A stretch of DNA of 64,000 bases from Chaetoderma sp. LZ-2023a (lineage: Eukaryota; Mollusca; Caudofoveata; Chaetodermatida; Chaetodermatidae). The DNA lies in NCBI GenBank assembly GCA_034401795.1, contig CM067374.1, positions 129,524,901 to 129,588,900 of the forward strand, given 5' to 3'. Below the pieces are notes generated by a model, which did not search any database, was not told the origin of the DNA, and was given only the letters and a program-made list of their open reading frames with translations. This document shows, one piece after another, positions 10,467 through 18,716 of this stretch. Within the stretch, counting starts at the first letter, position 1. The number at the start of each line of letters is the position of its first letter. Both the position numbers and the translations under genes were made by a program.

Positions 10467-11524
10467 ATACCTGATGTGTTCGACACGCATACCTTAGCAT
10501 AGCCAAAGTAAAGTACCGTCACACCTAATGAGTGAGTCCCAGCTATGAGGTTTCCGATGTTGAAGCTGAGCCGGTTGCCCTCATTAGTTTGGATGTCCCT
10601 GCCCCCGAGGTGGTGACGGCCCTCGAGTGCCGACTCGAGGTCGTCGCTTCCACTGGTTAGGCGCAGAAGTGCATATGACTTAGTTTTCCGTCTGTAGAGT
10701 TTGCAATCAGCCGGCTCACGTACCTCAGCAAGAACATTGGTCCCAGCAACCACAAGCTTCAAGTCATCTAGCTTATCCACCTGCTGGATGGCTCCTCCAT
10801 TCTGAACCAGAACAGCAACAGCGACACAGTCCAATGCACCACAATGCAATGTCAGCTCTACCCGTTGGTGAGCTCTGCCTTGGACCTGCTGGTGTTCTCG
10901 CTCCACATGCACGATCCGCTGTTTGGAACCCGTTTGCTTCAGCTCCTGGTCATTCTCGTCATGCCAGACATGAAGTCTTGGAGCATTCATCATCGCATCT
11001 GCGAGTTTCTCAGTGTACACCTGGAGGAACAGCCTATCCTGCATGGCAGCCGGATTCATGTGTGTGTTCTCGAGGAGGGTTAAGAGTGGAACTGCCACAG
11101 GCTTCTCGACACCTGCCTGCAGTTCTAATTCCATGAACCCCTCAATGCACCCCACAGCGTAGTATCCCTTTCCCTTCACATAGAAGGTTGGGTCACAAGC
11201 CAGCTGACCTAGGACTCGGTACTCATTATTTACATGGGTGGTGTCCACGGTGCTGTTGCTCTGCATGATCTCCCGCCTGTTGAGAACCTGCGGGAGCTAT
11301 ACTCTCTGTTCTATTGTGCTCTGAAGCTTGAACTCGAGTGTCATGCTCTTGATCTCGTGGATCTGTGCCGAGATTGCAAAGTCAATGTACTTCCCAGCAG
11401 CGGACAATGGGTTGTCATCGTGTATACTGGGTCGAATGACCATCAGGCAGTCCTTCCGAGGAACAGTGCGGTGCGATGTCGTGGGTTCAATGGCCCCATT
11501 TGGATGTTGCACATACTGCAGCAT
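10448..11524 (-). pseudogene. Probable virion protein, minor capsid/penton candidate (one in-frame TAG)
   Basis: About 358 codons in one frame, interrupted only by TAG at 11297-11299. It starts MLQYVQHPNGAIEP. The C-terminal half is beta-rich (RLSFNIGNLIAGTHSLGVTV, LYFGYAKVCV), compatible with a jelly-roll minor capsid protein. That assignment is inferred from size, position and strand patterning, not from a recognised signature. The start lies downstream of a well-formed promoter motif (GTTTAA-N9-ATAC at 11556-11538). It is divergent from the 11564 gene and convergent with the 10086 gene. Confidence 0.5.
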
Positions 11525-11556
11525 GTTTAAGGTCTGGGTATATAGAGCTTTTAAAC
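11525..11556. promoter_or_regulatory. Symmetric bidirectional promoter GTTTAA-TATA-TTAAAC
   Basis: Plus: GTTTAA at 11525-11530, nine bases, then ATATAG from 11540. Minus: GTTTAA (complement of 11551-11556), nine bases, ATAC ending at 11538. One central TATATA is therefore flanked on each side by an outward GTTTAA, serving starts at 11524 (minus) and 11564 (plus). Confidence 0.7.
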
Positions 11557-11563
11557 GGCTGCC

Positions 11564-12183
11564 ATGTTTGGTAAAGTTCTACAGCAGATTGTTTATAGGC
11601 AGCAGGACAAGTCGGCATGACAGTAACAGCCATGGCGTGCACTGTCCCACTGTGACAGGGTCCGAGGACTGCTTTGTGACATCAACATTATCCACGAGCG
11701 AGCCAAGGTCACACCTCCGTCTGATGCAGAGATACTGGCCACCATAGAGGAAGGAGCGCCAGCTCATAGTACAAAAGAACTTCTGACTCGGATACTCTAC
11801 CAGAAGTTTGACAGCCCCCATGGCAAGGTATTATCTGACCTACCTGTGGCCCCGAACCAACAGTCCTGTTATTCTAGCTCTCCAAAGGGCGAGGGTCGCA
11901 CCCAAAGATCTACTAACGGTCAGGAATGGGCTGACGTATTTAGACTCCATAGCCAGAAAGAGCGAGAGAGGCTGGAGAGACTCCAGTCTAAAGCATATAA
12001 GGACCTCGGGGTCAGGGCTTTTGAGCACATCTTCACTGCAGGGTGGGGGGCGAGAAATTGTCCAGTGATCTGGAAGCATTTCTGGTATTCCCAGCAGAAG
12101 AGGACTACCAAAAATACCTCATCAAACCCCCCGCTCGCAAGTACGTTGCTAGTCACAGGCTCACTGTCAGCGAACATGCGTAG
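11564..12183 (+). pseudogene. Unidentified virion-type gene, broken
   Basis: ATG at 11564 follows the symmetric promoter. After 18 codons the frame has TGA (11618) and TAA (11624), then is open from 11627 to beyond 12040. A frame change at the G-run near 12043 leads to an acidic-then-basic tail (EEDYQKYLIKPP) and TAG at 12181-12183. The middle contains HERAKVTPPSDAEIL and a Lys/Glu-rich helix (KERERLERLQSKAYK). It converges with and overlaps the ATPase gene. Function unknown. Confidence 0.5.
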
Positions 12184-12786
12184 AGTCAGCTTGTAGGTGA
12201 AGGTCTGCCCCTTTTCCAGAGATGGCTTGAAGTGTGACAGCTCACTTGTCTCCTTGTTGCTGAAGATGAAGCGGTGCAGCTCAGCTGCCCTCTGTACACC
12301 TGTGATAAAGTCCCCTTTGGTCTCCTTGAGGTTTAGGCTGTCGTATATGGTCTCGAGCAGGGCATGTCCACACTTGGACCTGAAGTATAGCAACCTGGCA
12401 TTGTGGCGGATGTCCGGTGAGATCTCGCGGGTGTACTTCTGAAAGAGGATGAAGACAGTTATCTTTGTGTGCCAGAGGCACCTGGTGATGTTGCTGAGGT
12501 AGGTGACTGTCTTCTGGTCCATTGCATGGTCATCGATAACTAGAACAAGTTGTTCTGTCAGTCGGGCTGCCAGCAGCTTCTCCATCAGTGCTTGCAGGTG
12601 CTGCGTCTTGGTGATTGGGCCATTGTACCATTGATCATTACTGTCAGACACCAGAAGGATGTATTGAGAGTGTAGATGTTTGGCCAGGGGAGCCCGCAGC
12701 AAGATGCTTTTCCCATGTCCTGATGGGGCAATGATCAGCACAACCTGGCCAGCATCAGCCGACCTACTGTCGAATGGTACAGACAT
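11920..12786 (-). CDS. Genome-packaging ATPase (FtsK-HerA/A32-like)
   Basis: Pumps genome into the capsid in Polintons and related viruses (family knowledge). Residues 13-27 (VVLIIAPSGHGKSIL) are a Walker A motif, LVLVIDDHAMD near residue 86 is Walker B, and a hydrophobic strand TVFILFQKYTREIS with a following Arg could be the sensor region. The frame is open for 288 codons, but the last ~60 lie antisense to the 11564 gene and look unlike conserved coding, so the true end is probably near 12,100. The start overlaps the preceding ORF by 23 bp. No promoter motif precedes it, suggesting expression with that ORF. It is the only large gene of the element without an in-frame stop. Confidence 0.85.
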   Translation of the reverse strand: MSVPFDSRSADAGQVVLIIAPSGHGKSILLRAPLAKHLHSQYILLVSDSNDQWYNGPITKTQHLQALMEKLLAARLTEQLVLVIDDHAMDQKTVTYLSNITRCLWHTKITVFILFQKYTREISPDIRHNARLLYFRSKCGHALLETIYDSLNLKETKGDFITGVQRAAELHRFIFSNKETSELSHFKPSLEKGQTFTYKLTLRMFADSEPVTSNVLASGGFDEVFLVVLFCWEYQKCFQITGQFLAPHPAVKMCSKALTPRSLYALDWSLSSLSRSFWLWSLNTSAHS

Positions 12787-13042
12787 GCGTGCGGAGGATG
12801 GTTAGCACTTGGTCGGCTGTAGCCTCGTCTATATCAGGGAGACTAAACGGCAGTACTTCCTGCACCAGCTCTTTCGCCCACAGAGCAGGGAATCCTGCAC
12901 CTCCGGCGGATATGAAGGATGCGATGGAGGCGTCAAGCATGAAATCCCAGCAGCAGCTGAGAAGATAGTGTAGATGGCCTGTGTCAGCACCCACAGTGTC
13001 TAGTACATCCAGTATCTGTATGATACATGCACGGGAAGCCAT
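12764..13042 (-). CDS. Small virion-type ORF upstream of the ATPase (92 aa)
   Basis: Intact ORF starting MASRACIIQILDVLDTV, mildly hydrophobic, with no recognised family. The promoter motif GTTTAG-N9-ATAG (13063-13045) ends two bases before the ATG. The TAG in that ATAG is also the stop codon of the gene before it. It overlaps the ATPase start by 23 bp, so the two may be expressed from one transcript. Confidence 0.6.
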   Translation of the reverse strand: MASRACIIQILDVLDTVGADTGHLHYLLSCCWDFMLDASIASFISAGGAGFPALWAKELVQEVLPFSLPDIDEATADQVLTILRTHVCTIRQ

Positions 13043-13044
13043 GA

Positions 13045-13557
13045 CTATCCTGTGGTCCTAAACGGCAAACCAAATAACCCTGACTTCTTCATCTCTGGTA
13101 GCCGGAGGCTGTCGATAGCACCTGCACCTGTTTGGCCGTCGACAGTGATACTGTTCAGGCTGAGGGTGCCTATCCTGAGATTCTCTCCATCCTGTCGGAA
13201 TGAGCTCCGTGGTTTCAGGAGATCGTAAACCAGGTCCTGTGCATAGGACTCAGCCATAACCTTGATGGCTCCAGCCACATCGACTCGGAGCATACCTCGC
13301 ATCGTCGCCCTCTCCTTGATGCCCATCCTCTTGTATACAGTCTTGGCCTTGTTAATGGCCGATTGTCCTACCGTATCAGTGTTCCCGATGAGATCTTAGG
13401 CTGGGATGGTACCTCGGATCTCCCGCAGGTCTCCCTTCTCATCGAAGTCTAGGAAGGAGATAGGGGCAACAGTATCATCTGAACCGAGGCGTGCCTCACT
13501 CAAGTGAGCAAGATCCGCTAGCTCTTTGCTTTCTAGGTCTGTGAGTGACAGAGTCAT
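13045..13557 (-). pseudogene. Unidentified virion-type protein, about 170 codons with one TAA
   Basis: A single frame from ATG at 13557 (MTLSLTDLESKELADLAH) to TAG at 13045-13047, interrupted by TAA at 13396-13398. After the break the frame continues through INKAKTVYKRMGIKERATM to GLFGLPFRTTG. The start was chosen because GTTTAA-N9-ATATAG (13582-13562) lies four bases upstream. An upstream in-frame extension to 13728 is less likely. Its stop codon forms part of the next gene's promoter motif. Not recognised. Confidence 0.5.
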
Positions 13558-13603
13558 AGGGCTATATACAGACGGCTTAAACCTACTAGTCATACCCCCC
13601 CCC

Positions 13604-13813
13604 CTAAAATAGTTGGGCATAGGAGGACCACGCCGTCGGCCTAGGGAATAGGTAGCAGTGCTCAGGGTACTGGCCCTCTCTGCAGGGGCACACCTTATGG
13701 GCGGTCCACCATTCCCGGGCATTGGCAATCCTCAGTCCGCGTGATCGACTATGGGCTACACACTGCCCTCTGGCACGCCATGCCTCATATGCTGCTAGGG
13801 TCTCATGATCCAT
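13604..13813 (-). CDS. Small Cys/Trp-containing ORF (69 aa)
   Basis: Intact, MDHETLAAYEAWRARGQC. It contains two clusters of Cys and His (AHKVCPCREGQ and PEHCYLF), but no canonical zinc-finger spacing is certain. The promoter motif GTTTAA-N9-ATAG (13838-13820) lies six bases before the ATG. The TAA inside that GTTTAA is the stop codon of the upstream gene. Confidence 0.55.
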   Translation of the reverse strand: MDHETLAAYEAWRARGQCVAHSRSRGLRIANAREWWTAHKVCPCREGQYPEHCYLFPRPTAWSSYAQLF

Positions 13814-13832
13814 CTCTCACTATTCAGAGGTT

Positions 13833-14231
13833 TTAAACGTAGGCGACGATGATCTCAGCCATTGCACTCATTGCTAGCCCTAGAACCGCGGCCTCCATTA
13901 GTGTAACACGTTCACCCATGATCTTGGCGGCAACAGTGTATGAGGCACCACTGAGGGTGATCTTTGGGATGGGGTGAGTGATTCCAAGACAGTGCCCGGC
14001 CATCCCACTCACCACTGTAGCGAGGACAGCCACAGTGGCGGTAGGAAGAACCTCATTTCCCCCTGTCATCTTCACCACTGCCACATTCGCCGCCACATTA
14101 CTGGTGACATGGACTGCCAGAGGTTTTGCTTTAGTCAGTATCTTCTGTGTCTTGGTTCGCAGCAGGTTCTCCACCTTCTGAAGACTCGCCTGACTCTCGG
14201 GCAGTTGCTTCACGATCTGTACCGTTGACAT
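13833..14231 (-). CDS. Hydrophobic virion-type protein (132 aa)
   Basis: Intact ORF starting MSTVQIVKQLPESQAS. Residues 1-45 are helical and charged. Residues 45-130 are Ala/Val/Gly-rich with three or so membrane-like segments (VAVLATVVSGMAGHCLG, AAVLGLAMSAMAEIIVAYV). The ATG at 14231 is preferred to the GTG one codon earlier. The promoter GTTTAA-N9-ATAC is at 14267-14249. The ATG overlaps a TGA in another frame (TGATG), probably the end of the upstream small ORF. It ends GTT TAA, inside the next promoter. Confidence 0.6.
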   Translation of the reverse strand: MSTVQIVKQLPESQASLQKVENLLRTKTQKILTKAKPLAVHVTSNVAANVAVVKMTGGNEVLPTATVAVLATVVSGMAGHCLGITHPIPKITLSGASYTVAAKIMGERVTLMEAAVLGLAMSAMAEIIVAYV

Positions 14232-14352
14232 CACTGTTTAAGCACCGAGTATACAACACGGTTAAACGTCTGCATCCCCTGTCGAGAGAGCTAATAAGAT
14301 CCTCCCAGTCTGCGTCTGCCAGGTGGCTGGGTTGGTACTCAGGAATATTCAT
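14230..14352 (-). pseudogene. Short virion-type ORF (about 40 codons)
   Basis: Starts MNIPEYQPSHLADADWEDL behind the motif GTTTAA-N9-ATAG (14375-14357). In the ATG frame it would run to 14131 across the next gene's promoter and start. A change to another frame near 14283 would instead end it at TGA 14230-14232, overlapping the next ATG as TGATG. I favour the short version, but only weakly. Confidence 0.4.
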
Positions 14353-14375
14353 CTCTCTATTGAGACATCTTAAAC

Positions 14376-14900
14376 ATGTCCGGGCTCATGCTATGTGAGA
14401 AGTACTATGATATCTTCCGGAGGGAGTTGAAGGACTACAAGAAGAAGACACCAGATGAGCTCGCTCAACCCTCTGGTGCTGAGCTGACAGAGTAGCTGAC
14501 AGCTGTGAAGCTCTATCTAGGATTTGGCAAGGGACAGATCTGCTTCCTCGAATACCTTACCATGGGTGGGAGTATCGTCGAGCAGCTCCTGCGAGCTAAA
14601 GGTTTGTACAAGGATCGGGAGTATCTGTCAGATGTGTTCCATCAGTTGCAGACCACCATGGCCTCACCGGACTCAGAGCTGAACAAGGCTCTGTGATACT
14701 ACAAGCTGGAAAAAGGATGTGCTGCAGAACCCTCCAGCCCTTGGATGTGCATGTTGGCAGCGGGCATAGGGGCTGTAGGGCATGCCAAGCTGGTTCCGTG
14801 TCTCACCGTGGTCCCCACTGCTACTGTAGAGAGTCAGGATAGTCTTATAGCAGATTTGCTAGTGGCGGAGAAGGCTGATCCCGAGCGCCACAATAGCTAG
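14376..14900 (+). pseudogene. Unidentified virion-type protein, about 174 codons with TAG and TGA
   Basis: One frame from ATG 14376 (MSGLMLCEKYYDIFRREL) to TAG 14898-14900, interrupted by TAG at 14493 and TGA at 14694. The middle portion (LYLGFGKGQICFLEYLTMGG) and the end (LIADLLVAEKADPERHNS) read as ordinary protein. The ATG directly follows TTAAAC, which is shared with the divergent 14352 gene, but no ATAG stands at the usual spacing. It converges with the capsid gene, overlapping by about 40 bp. Not recognised. Confidence 0.5.
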
Positions 14901-16142
14901 GTCTGACAACACTCGTAGAGCTACCACGGGAAGCAGTGTCGTGTCGACTGGCTGCAGTGTCGGGGTCAGAATGCCTGGAGCTGCCGTGTCGACTGGCTGC
15001 AGTGTCAGGGTCGGAACGACTGTATGGCCTGTACTACGCATAGGTGCGTTGATGTCAGTGTTGAAGCCGAAGTTGACACCGGGGGAACTCTCCTCAACTA
15101 TCATGTTGTTATAGCCCCTGACTTGGAGGTCTTCGATGTTCACGATAATGTTGCTCGGAATCAACCATAGGTGGCGAAATAGCAATGTCAAGTTTGCGAT
15201 GGGCCTTCTGCAACCCCTGCTGGAACTTAGCAATAAGACTACTGGGGTCTGCCACGATAATCATATCCTCAACGAGACTGACGAACATGGCCAGGACGTC
15301 TGCTCCGCTGACACCATCTATGGAATGCCGCAGCTGGGTCTGTGCCATAAGGAGGCAGTAGCACAGTGCTTCCAGTGACTGGTTGATCCGAATGATCCCT
15401 GCTGGTGAGGCCTGAGGTGGTGTGTGGGACAAAGTACTTCCACACATCTGGATAGTCCTGCCACAAGCCAGTGACGCGCATATTTTTCACCAGTGCCCCA
15501 GCATCGGAGTCTGGATCGAACAAGAATGTCGCTGTCTTCTGACGGCCTACTCGTCAGGGTGTTCGATAGGGGAATCCTGAGGAGTCACGTCTCGGGTCAC
15601 CGTACATAACCCCTAGACTGCTGTTGTCACCACCATGCCACCGATAGTCTGGGTGAGCGCTGAACTCTCTGTAGTCTGCTGGCCACTGAGACGCTATGAC
15701 TGTTGAGCTGTGGGTCGAAGTCGTTTGTATCAGGGAGGCTTGCACCCAGCTCATGGAGGATTTGTCGCACCGTGAAGTACACGTGGAATCTGAGACAGCT
15801 GGTGATGAGCACAGCTTCAGGAGTACCAGAATAGGAGTGAAGCAGGGTGGAACATACTCCTCATCCTGCCGTGGCACACCACACGGCAAAGTTCAGCTGC
15901 TGATTCCAGTATGAGAGGTTTGGAGCAGCCATCCACGTATGAGCTTGCTTCGCATCCTTGACGGTGATGGTCAGCGGTCGTGGGTTGACGGAGAAGCTGG
16001 TTCGGGACTATCCATCCACTATCATGGAGAACGGTGTTAGCTCTGGTATATCATCCACTAGACCTCTCAGGCCAGTCAAGGGTGTACCCAGAAGGGGCGG
16101 TTGGCTCCAGATGACTGTCGTGAGGTTCAGTGGGAAGGCCAT
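14859..16142 (-). pseudogene. Probable major capsid protein (Polinton double jelly-roll type), broken
   Basis: Starts MAFPLNLTTVIWSQPPLLG. Family-like segments on successive frames include KDAKQAHTWMAAPNLSYWN, RFHVYFTVRQILHELGASLP and FDPDSDAGALVKNMRVTG, and a C-terminal region with NFGFNTDINAPM. These and the position suggest the double jelly-roll capsid protein that forms the icosahedral shell. About 428 codons, short for the family, so part may be deleted. In-frame TAG at 16008 and TGA at 15861, plus frame changes near 15690, 15540, 15440 and 15190. A duplicated 22-bp block (tgtcgactggctgcagtgtc) near 14944 and 14988 marks the 3' end. Promoter CTTTAA-N10-ATAG abuts the ATG as ATAGATG. Confidence 0.7.
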
Positions 16143-16807
16143 CTATACTGGTGTTCTTAAAGCTATCGTACAGGTAGCACACTCTTTGTAGTCATCTCGA
16201 ATCGAGAGACTAGCGAGCGGACCTCGCCGTAACATCTCGTTTTTTAACTCCTCCATATCAACCCTCCCGCTGGAGCCTTTGAGGTATTGCTGTCGCACTT
16301 TAGGTTTCTCCATGCGGTACAGGGCTTGGACCTTCAATATATGGTGGTACTCTTCATCGGTGACCTGGCCATCCTCGAGAGCTTTGCTGACAGACTCGTC
16401 GATAGTCCGTAGCATACTCTGTGCCAGTGCCACGCACTTAGCATGCTTCTCCAGCCGCCTTGTGATCTGCCGCTGCCCCACCCCCAAGCCTGTGGCCAAG
16501 ACAGTGGTGGCTAATGTCATGCCACCCAGCGGGATGGCGACGATGGCACCCACCCCTGTAGCGAGAGTGGCCACAGCTGCTACCCCAGCACTGGCTCCAA
16601 TCACCCTCGCAGCAGTGGTTGTATGCGTGAGGACGTTGTAGTCTGTCTTATATCGCCTGCATGTTCTGCTGTACTTTTCTGCCTCATGGATGAGATTCTG
16701 CCTAATGGTATCTATCTGCCGGAGTTGCCAGCCGTGGATGGTACCGCCCTCGTCAGCCATCAGGGAGGGGTATAATTCTGGTTGCTTCCGCCACTCTGAT
16801 TTGCCAT
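16143..16807 (-). pseudogene. Virion-type protein with paired hydrophobic segments
   Basis: The main open frame starts at ATG 16760 (MADEGGTIHGWQLRQIDTI) and runs 205 codons. Residues 1-45 are charged (EAEKYSRTCRRYKTDYN). Residues about 50-95 are Ala/Gly/Val-rich membrane-like segments (ASAGVAAVATLATGVGAIVA). The remainder is a charged helical tail. An upstream ATG at 16807, directly behind the promoter GTTTAA-N9-ATAC, opens a 15-codon frame ending TGATG at the 16760 start. Either this is a leader ORF or a small lesion has separated the true N-terminus. The stop TAG is part of the capsid gene's ATAG. The family resembles uncharacterised Polinton proteins (recollection). Confidence 0.6.
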
Positions 16808-16821
16808 AGTATACCTGGAGA

Positions 16822-16983
16822 TTAAACCTGCATCACCTGCAGAATCTGCTCATGGGTCATAGAAGGGTTCATTTTGGAGAGCCTGGCGAACCGTGCCAGC
16901 TTGCTGGTGTCGAGACAAACATCTCTTAGACATGGGTCATCCAGCACTATGTTGAGTGCCAGTAGCTTTCTGAGACGTGACAT
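16822..16983 (-). CDS. Small intact ORF (53 aa)
   Basis: MSRLRKLLALNIVLDDPCLR to ILQVMQV. Basic at the N-terminus, then mixed helical, with no recognised family. Its ATG directly follows the TAG of the preceding gene (TAGATG). It has no promoter motif of its own. Its last codons, GTT TAA, are the GTTTAA of the next gene's promoter. Confidence 0.55.
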   Translation of the reverse strand: MSRLRKLLALNIVLDDPCLRDVCLDTSKLARFARLSKMNPSMTHEQILQVMQV

Positions 16984-17367
16984 CTAGAACGTCACCTTAT
17001 GCCCAAGATAGTAGGTCCGCCGCGGGATGGCTTTCTTGGTCTTACACTTCTGCGCCATCTCCTCTTCTCACTGTATGGCTTCTGGCTCATCCTCGTCTGT
17101 GACATCTGGCTCATCATCGTCTATCAAGACTCATGCGTCCCGCTTACTCTCCTCCAGGAGGGCCTGCCAGCATCGGGAACGTTCACTGTTCCTTCGCCTC
17201 CTTGCAATGCTTGCATTCTGATACCAGCTCTCCCGCTGTAGTCGCTCTCCTTCTTGTTGCAGTGTGAGAATCTGGGCCTTTATCTGTGCAGGGGTCATGA
17301 AGGGGCAACCCTGTAGCTGGCTCTTCATCATCTCGGCAAAGGTCAGATATTCCTGGTGTGATATCAT
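16984..17367 (-). pseudogene. Virion-type ORF with acidic C-terminus, two TGA codons
   Basis: Starts MISHQEYLTFAEMMKSQLQG. Residues 25-75 form a charged helix rich in Gln/Arg (LTLQQEGERLQRE). After TGA at 17131 the frame continues as an acidic stretch (LIDDDEPDVTDEDEPEAIQ), then TGA at 17068, then a basic end (KTKKAIPRRTYYLGHKVTF) and TAG at 16984. The ATG overlaps the probable stop of the preceding gene as ATGA. No good promoter motif is present, only a GTTTAC without ATA. Confidence 0.5.
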
Positions 17368-17727
17368 GTCAGGTCAATGAGCAAAAAGAGTGTAAACTCT
17401 AAATGGGCATCCGATATCCTATCCATGCTGGCATATATGTTAATGGAGGGGCTGTCAAACAGGTGATTTACAGGTGTGAACAGGCTAGGACTGATTGCTG
17501 TTGGCACCTGGGAGATACTCTATCACGTCCCGGCCGACTTCTACCAGTGAGCTGCTGTGTGCACTGCCCGGAGGTTGATGTAGCACATCGGCGTGTATGT
17601 ATGTTGTTCCCCGCTGGGGCACCTCGAAGAGGACCCATTCTACATGGTACTGTACCACCCGCCTCCCCTCTAGAGAGGGTGAGATTACGTTCTCACCACC
17701 GGAGAGCAGCAGTCGGACAATCGGCAT
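17364..17727 (-). pseudogene. Unidentified virion-type protein (about 120 codons, one frameshift)
   Basis: Starts MPIVRLLLSGGENVISPSL two bases after GTTTAA-N9-ATAA (17748-17730). The first frame stops at 17485. From about 17475 another frame carries SPSINIYASMDRISDAHLEF and ends LLIDLT with TGA at 17364-17366, overlapping the next gene's ATG as ATGA. That clean junction supports a single broken gene. The beta-rich reading (YHVEWVLFEVP, GTTYIHADVL) could suit a capsid-associated protein, but I do not recognise it. Confidence 0.5.
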
Positions 17728-17729
17728 GA

Positions 17730-17759
17730 TTATATCTCCTGCTTAAACCCCTCCTATAG
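17730..17759. promoter_or_regulatory. Divergent promoter sharing the central GCTTAAAC
   Basis: Minus: GTTTAA (17748-17743), 9 nt, ATAA, start at 17727. Plus: GCTTAA (17741-17746), 9 nt, ATAG (17756-17759), start at 17766. The hexamers overlap on opposite strands. Confidence 0.65.
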
Positions 17760-17765
17760 CGTGCT

Positions 17766-18714
17766 ATGGAACCCATATTTGCTCACTCGACTGGTCTTGC
17801 TGAGCTGGCAGATGTGTATGCAGTTGATGCTACTAAGGTAGAAGAGAGTGATGGCAAGTCATTCGCCCTACAGTACGAAGCAAGCGCAAAGGCATTCTCC
17901 CTCCACCCCATTGGTGGTGATGGGGTGGAGCTGCTCACAGACATCAAGGATGTGTTGAAGGAGCGCCTGGGTCACAACATAGATGGCCACATGATCATGT
18001 TTCGGTACGATTTCCCAGAGGAAGTACATCCTCGAGCCGTTGATCAAGGTCTCGGATACAGAGGTGGCAGACATCAACACCATAAATAACGACCTCAGCT
18101 TTCATCTGATCAAACCCTATTCGAGCGGTGCCCCGCCGATGACCCATGATGGCCTGCTATTGAACCTGACAAAAAACCTGCAGTTCATATTTGAGAAGAA
18201 TGAAGTGTGGTACCGCGCTGGACCTGGGGGTGACTGGCAAACATGGTTGCCCCTATATAGGCTTCCCGCAGTCATTGACATAGAGGTTACTCCCCTCTCC
18301 ACTGTTGTGAAAAAGGACGGGACAGTTCTTAAGCTCTACAATCGGGGATCATCCTTCCTCACCTACATAGGTGAAGGTGTCTCCCTGACAAGGGTGGGTC
18401 ACCGGATCGGGGTTACAGGTGGAAAGCTCCTGCTGCGTCGTCCATTAGATGGACCATAAGACGCTGTTAACCTCCAGGAGGGCATCCTACGGGTAGATGG
18501 TGTGTCACATGTCTCCAAAGTCAAGAGTGCTGTTAAACTGCTTCGGCGAGTCGGCCTCACTAGCCTGCAAATGACTCATAGTCCTAGAGCTCCGTTTCTT
18601 GCCCCTGCCCCTGAGGGGATGAAGATCACTATCGATCCAGATGGAACAGGGCTCGATCTGGCACAAATATTTCTCGAGGGGTTCACTCTGTTCAGTTTAA
18701 CTCTTCATATATAG
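17766..18714 (+). pseudogene. Conserved-looking virion protein, about 316 codons (frameshift and TAA)
   Basis: Starts MEPIFAHSTGLAELADVYAV. One frame change lies near 18028 and an in-frame TAA at 18457. Both halves otherwise read smoothly, ending with EGFTLFSLTLHI and TAG at 18712. It is beta-rich with Gly/Asp turns (YIGEGVSLTRVGHRIGVTGG; LPAVIDIEVTPLSTVVKK), suggesting a structural or fibre-like protein. The TATATAG at its end doubles as its stop codon and the promoter box of the next gene. Alternative reading: penton or other minor capsid protein. I cannot decide between this and the 11524 gene. Confidence 0.55.
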
Positions 18715-18716
18715 CC

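Noticed and set aside
10834-11136. Plus-strand ORFs antisense to the 11524 gene
   Set aside because: Overlapping shadows with no promoter motif or protein-like features.
16279-16641. Plus-strand 120-codon ORF
   Set aside because: Shadow of the membrane-segment gene on the minus strand.
17403-17729. Plus-strand 108-codon ORF (MGIRYPIHAGIYVNGG)
   Set aside because: Antisense to the 17727 minus gene, which has the promoter motif, a better composition and a clean ATGA junction.
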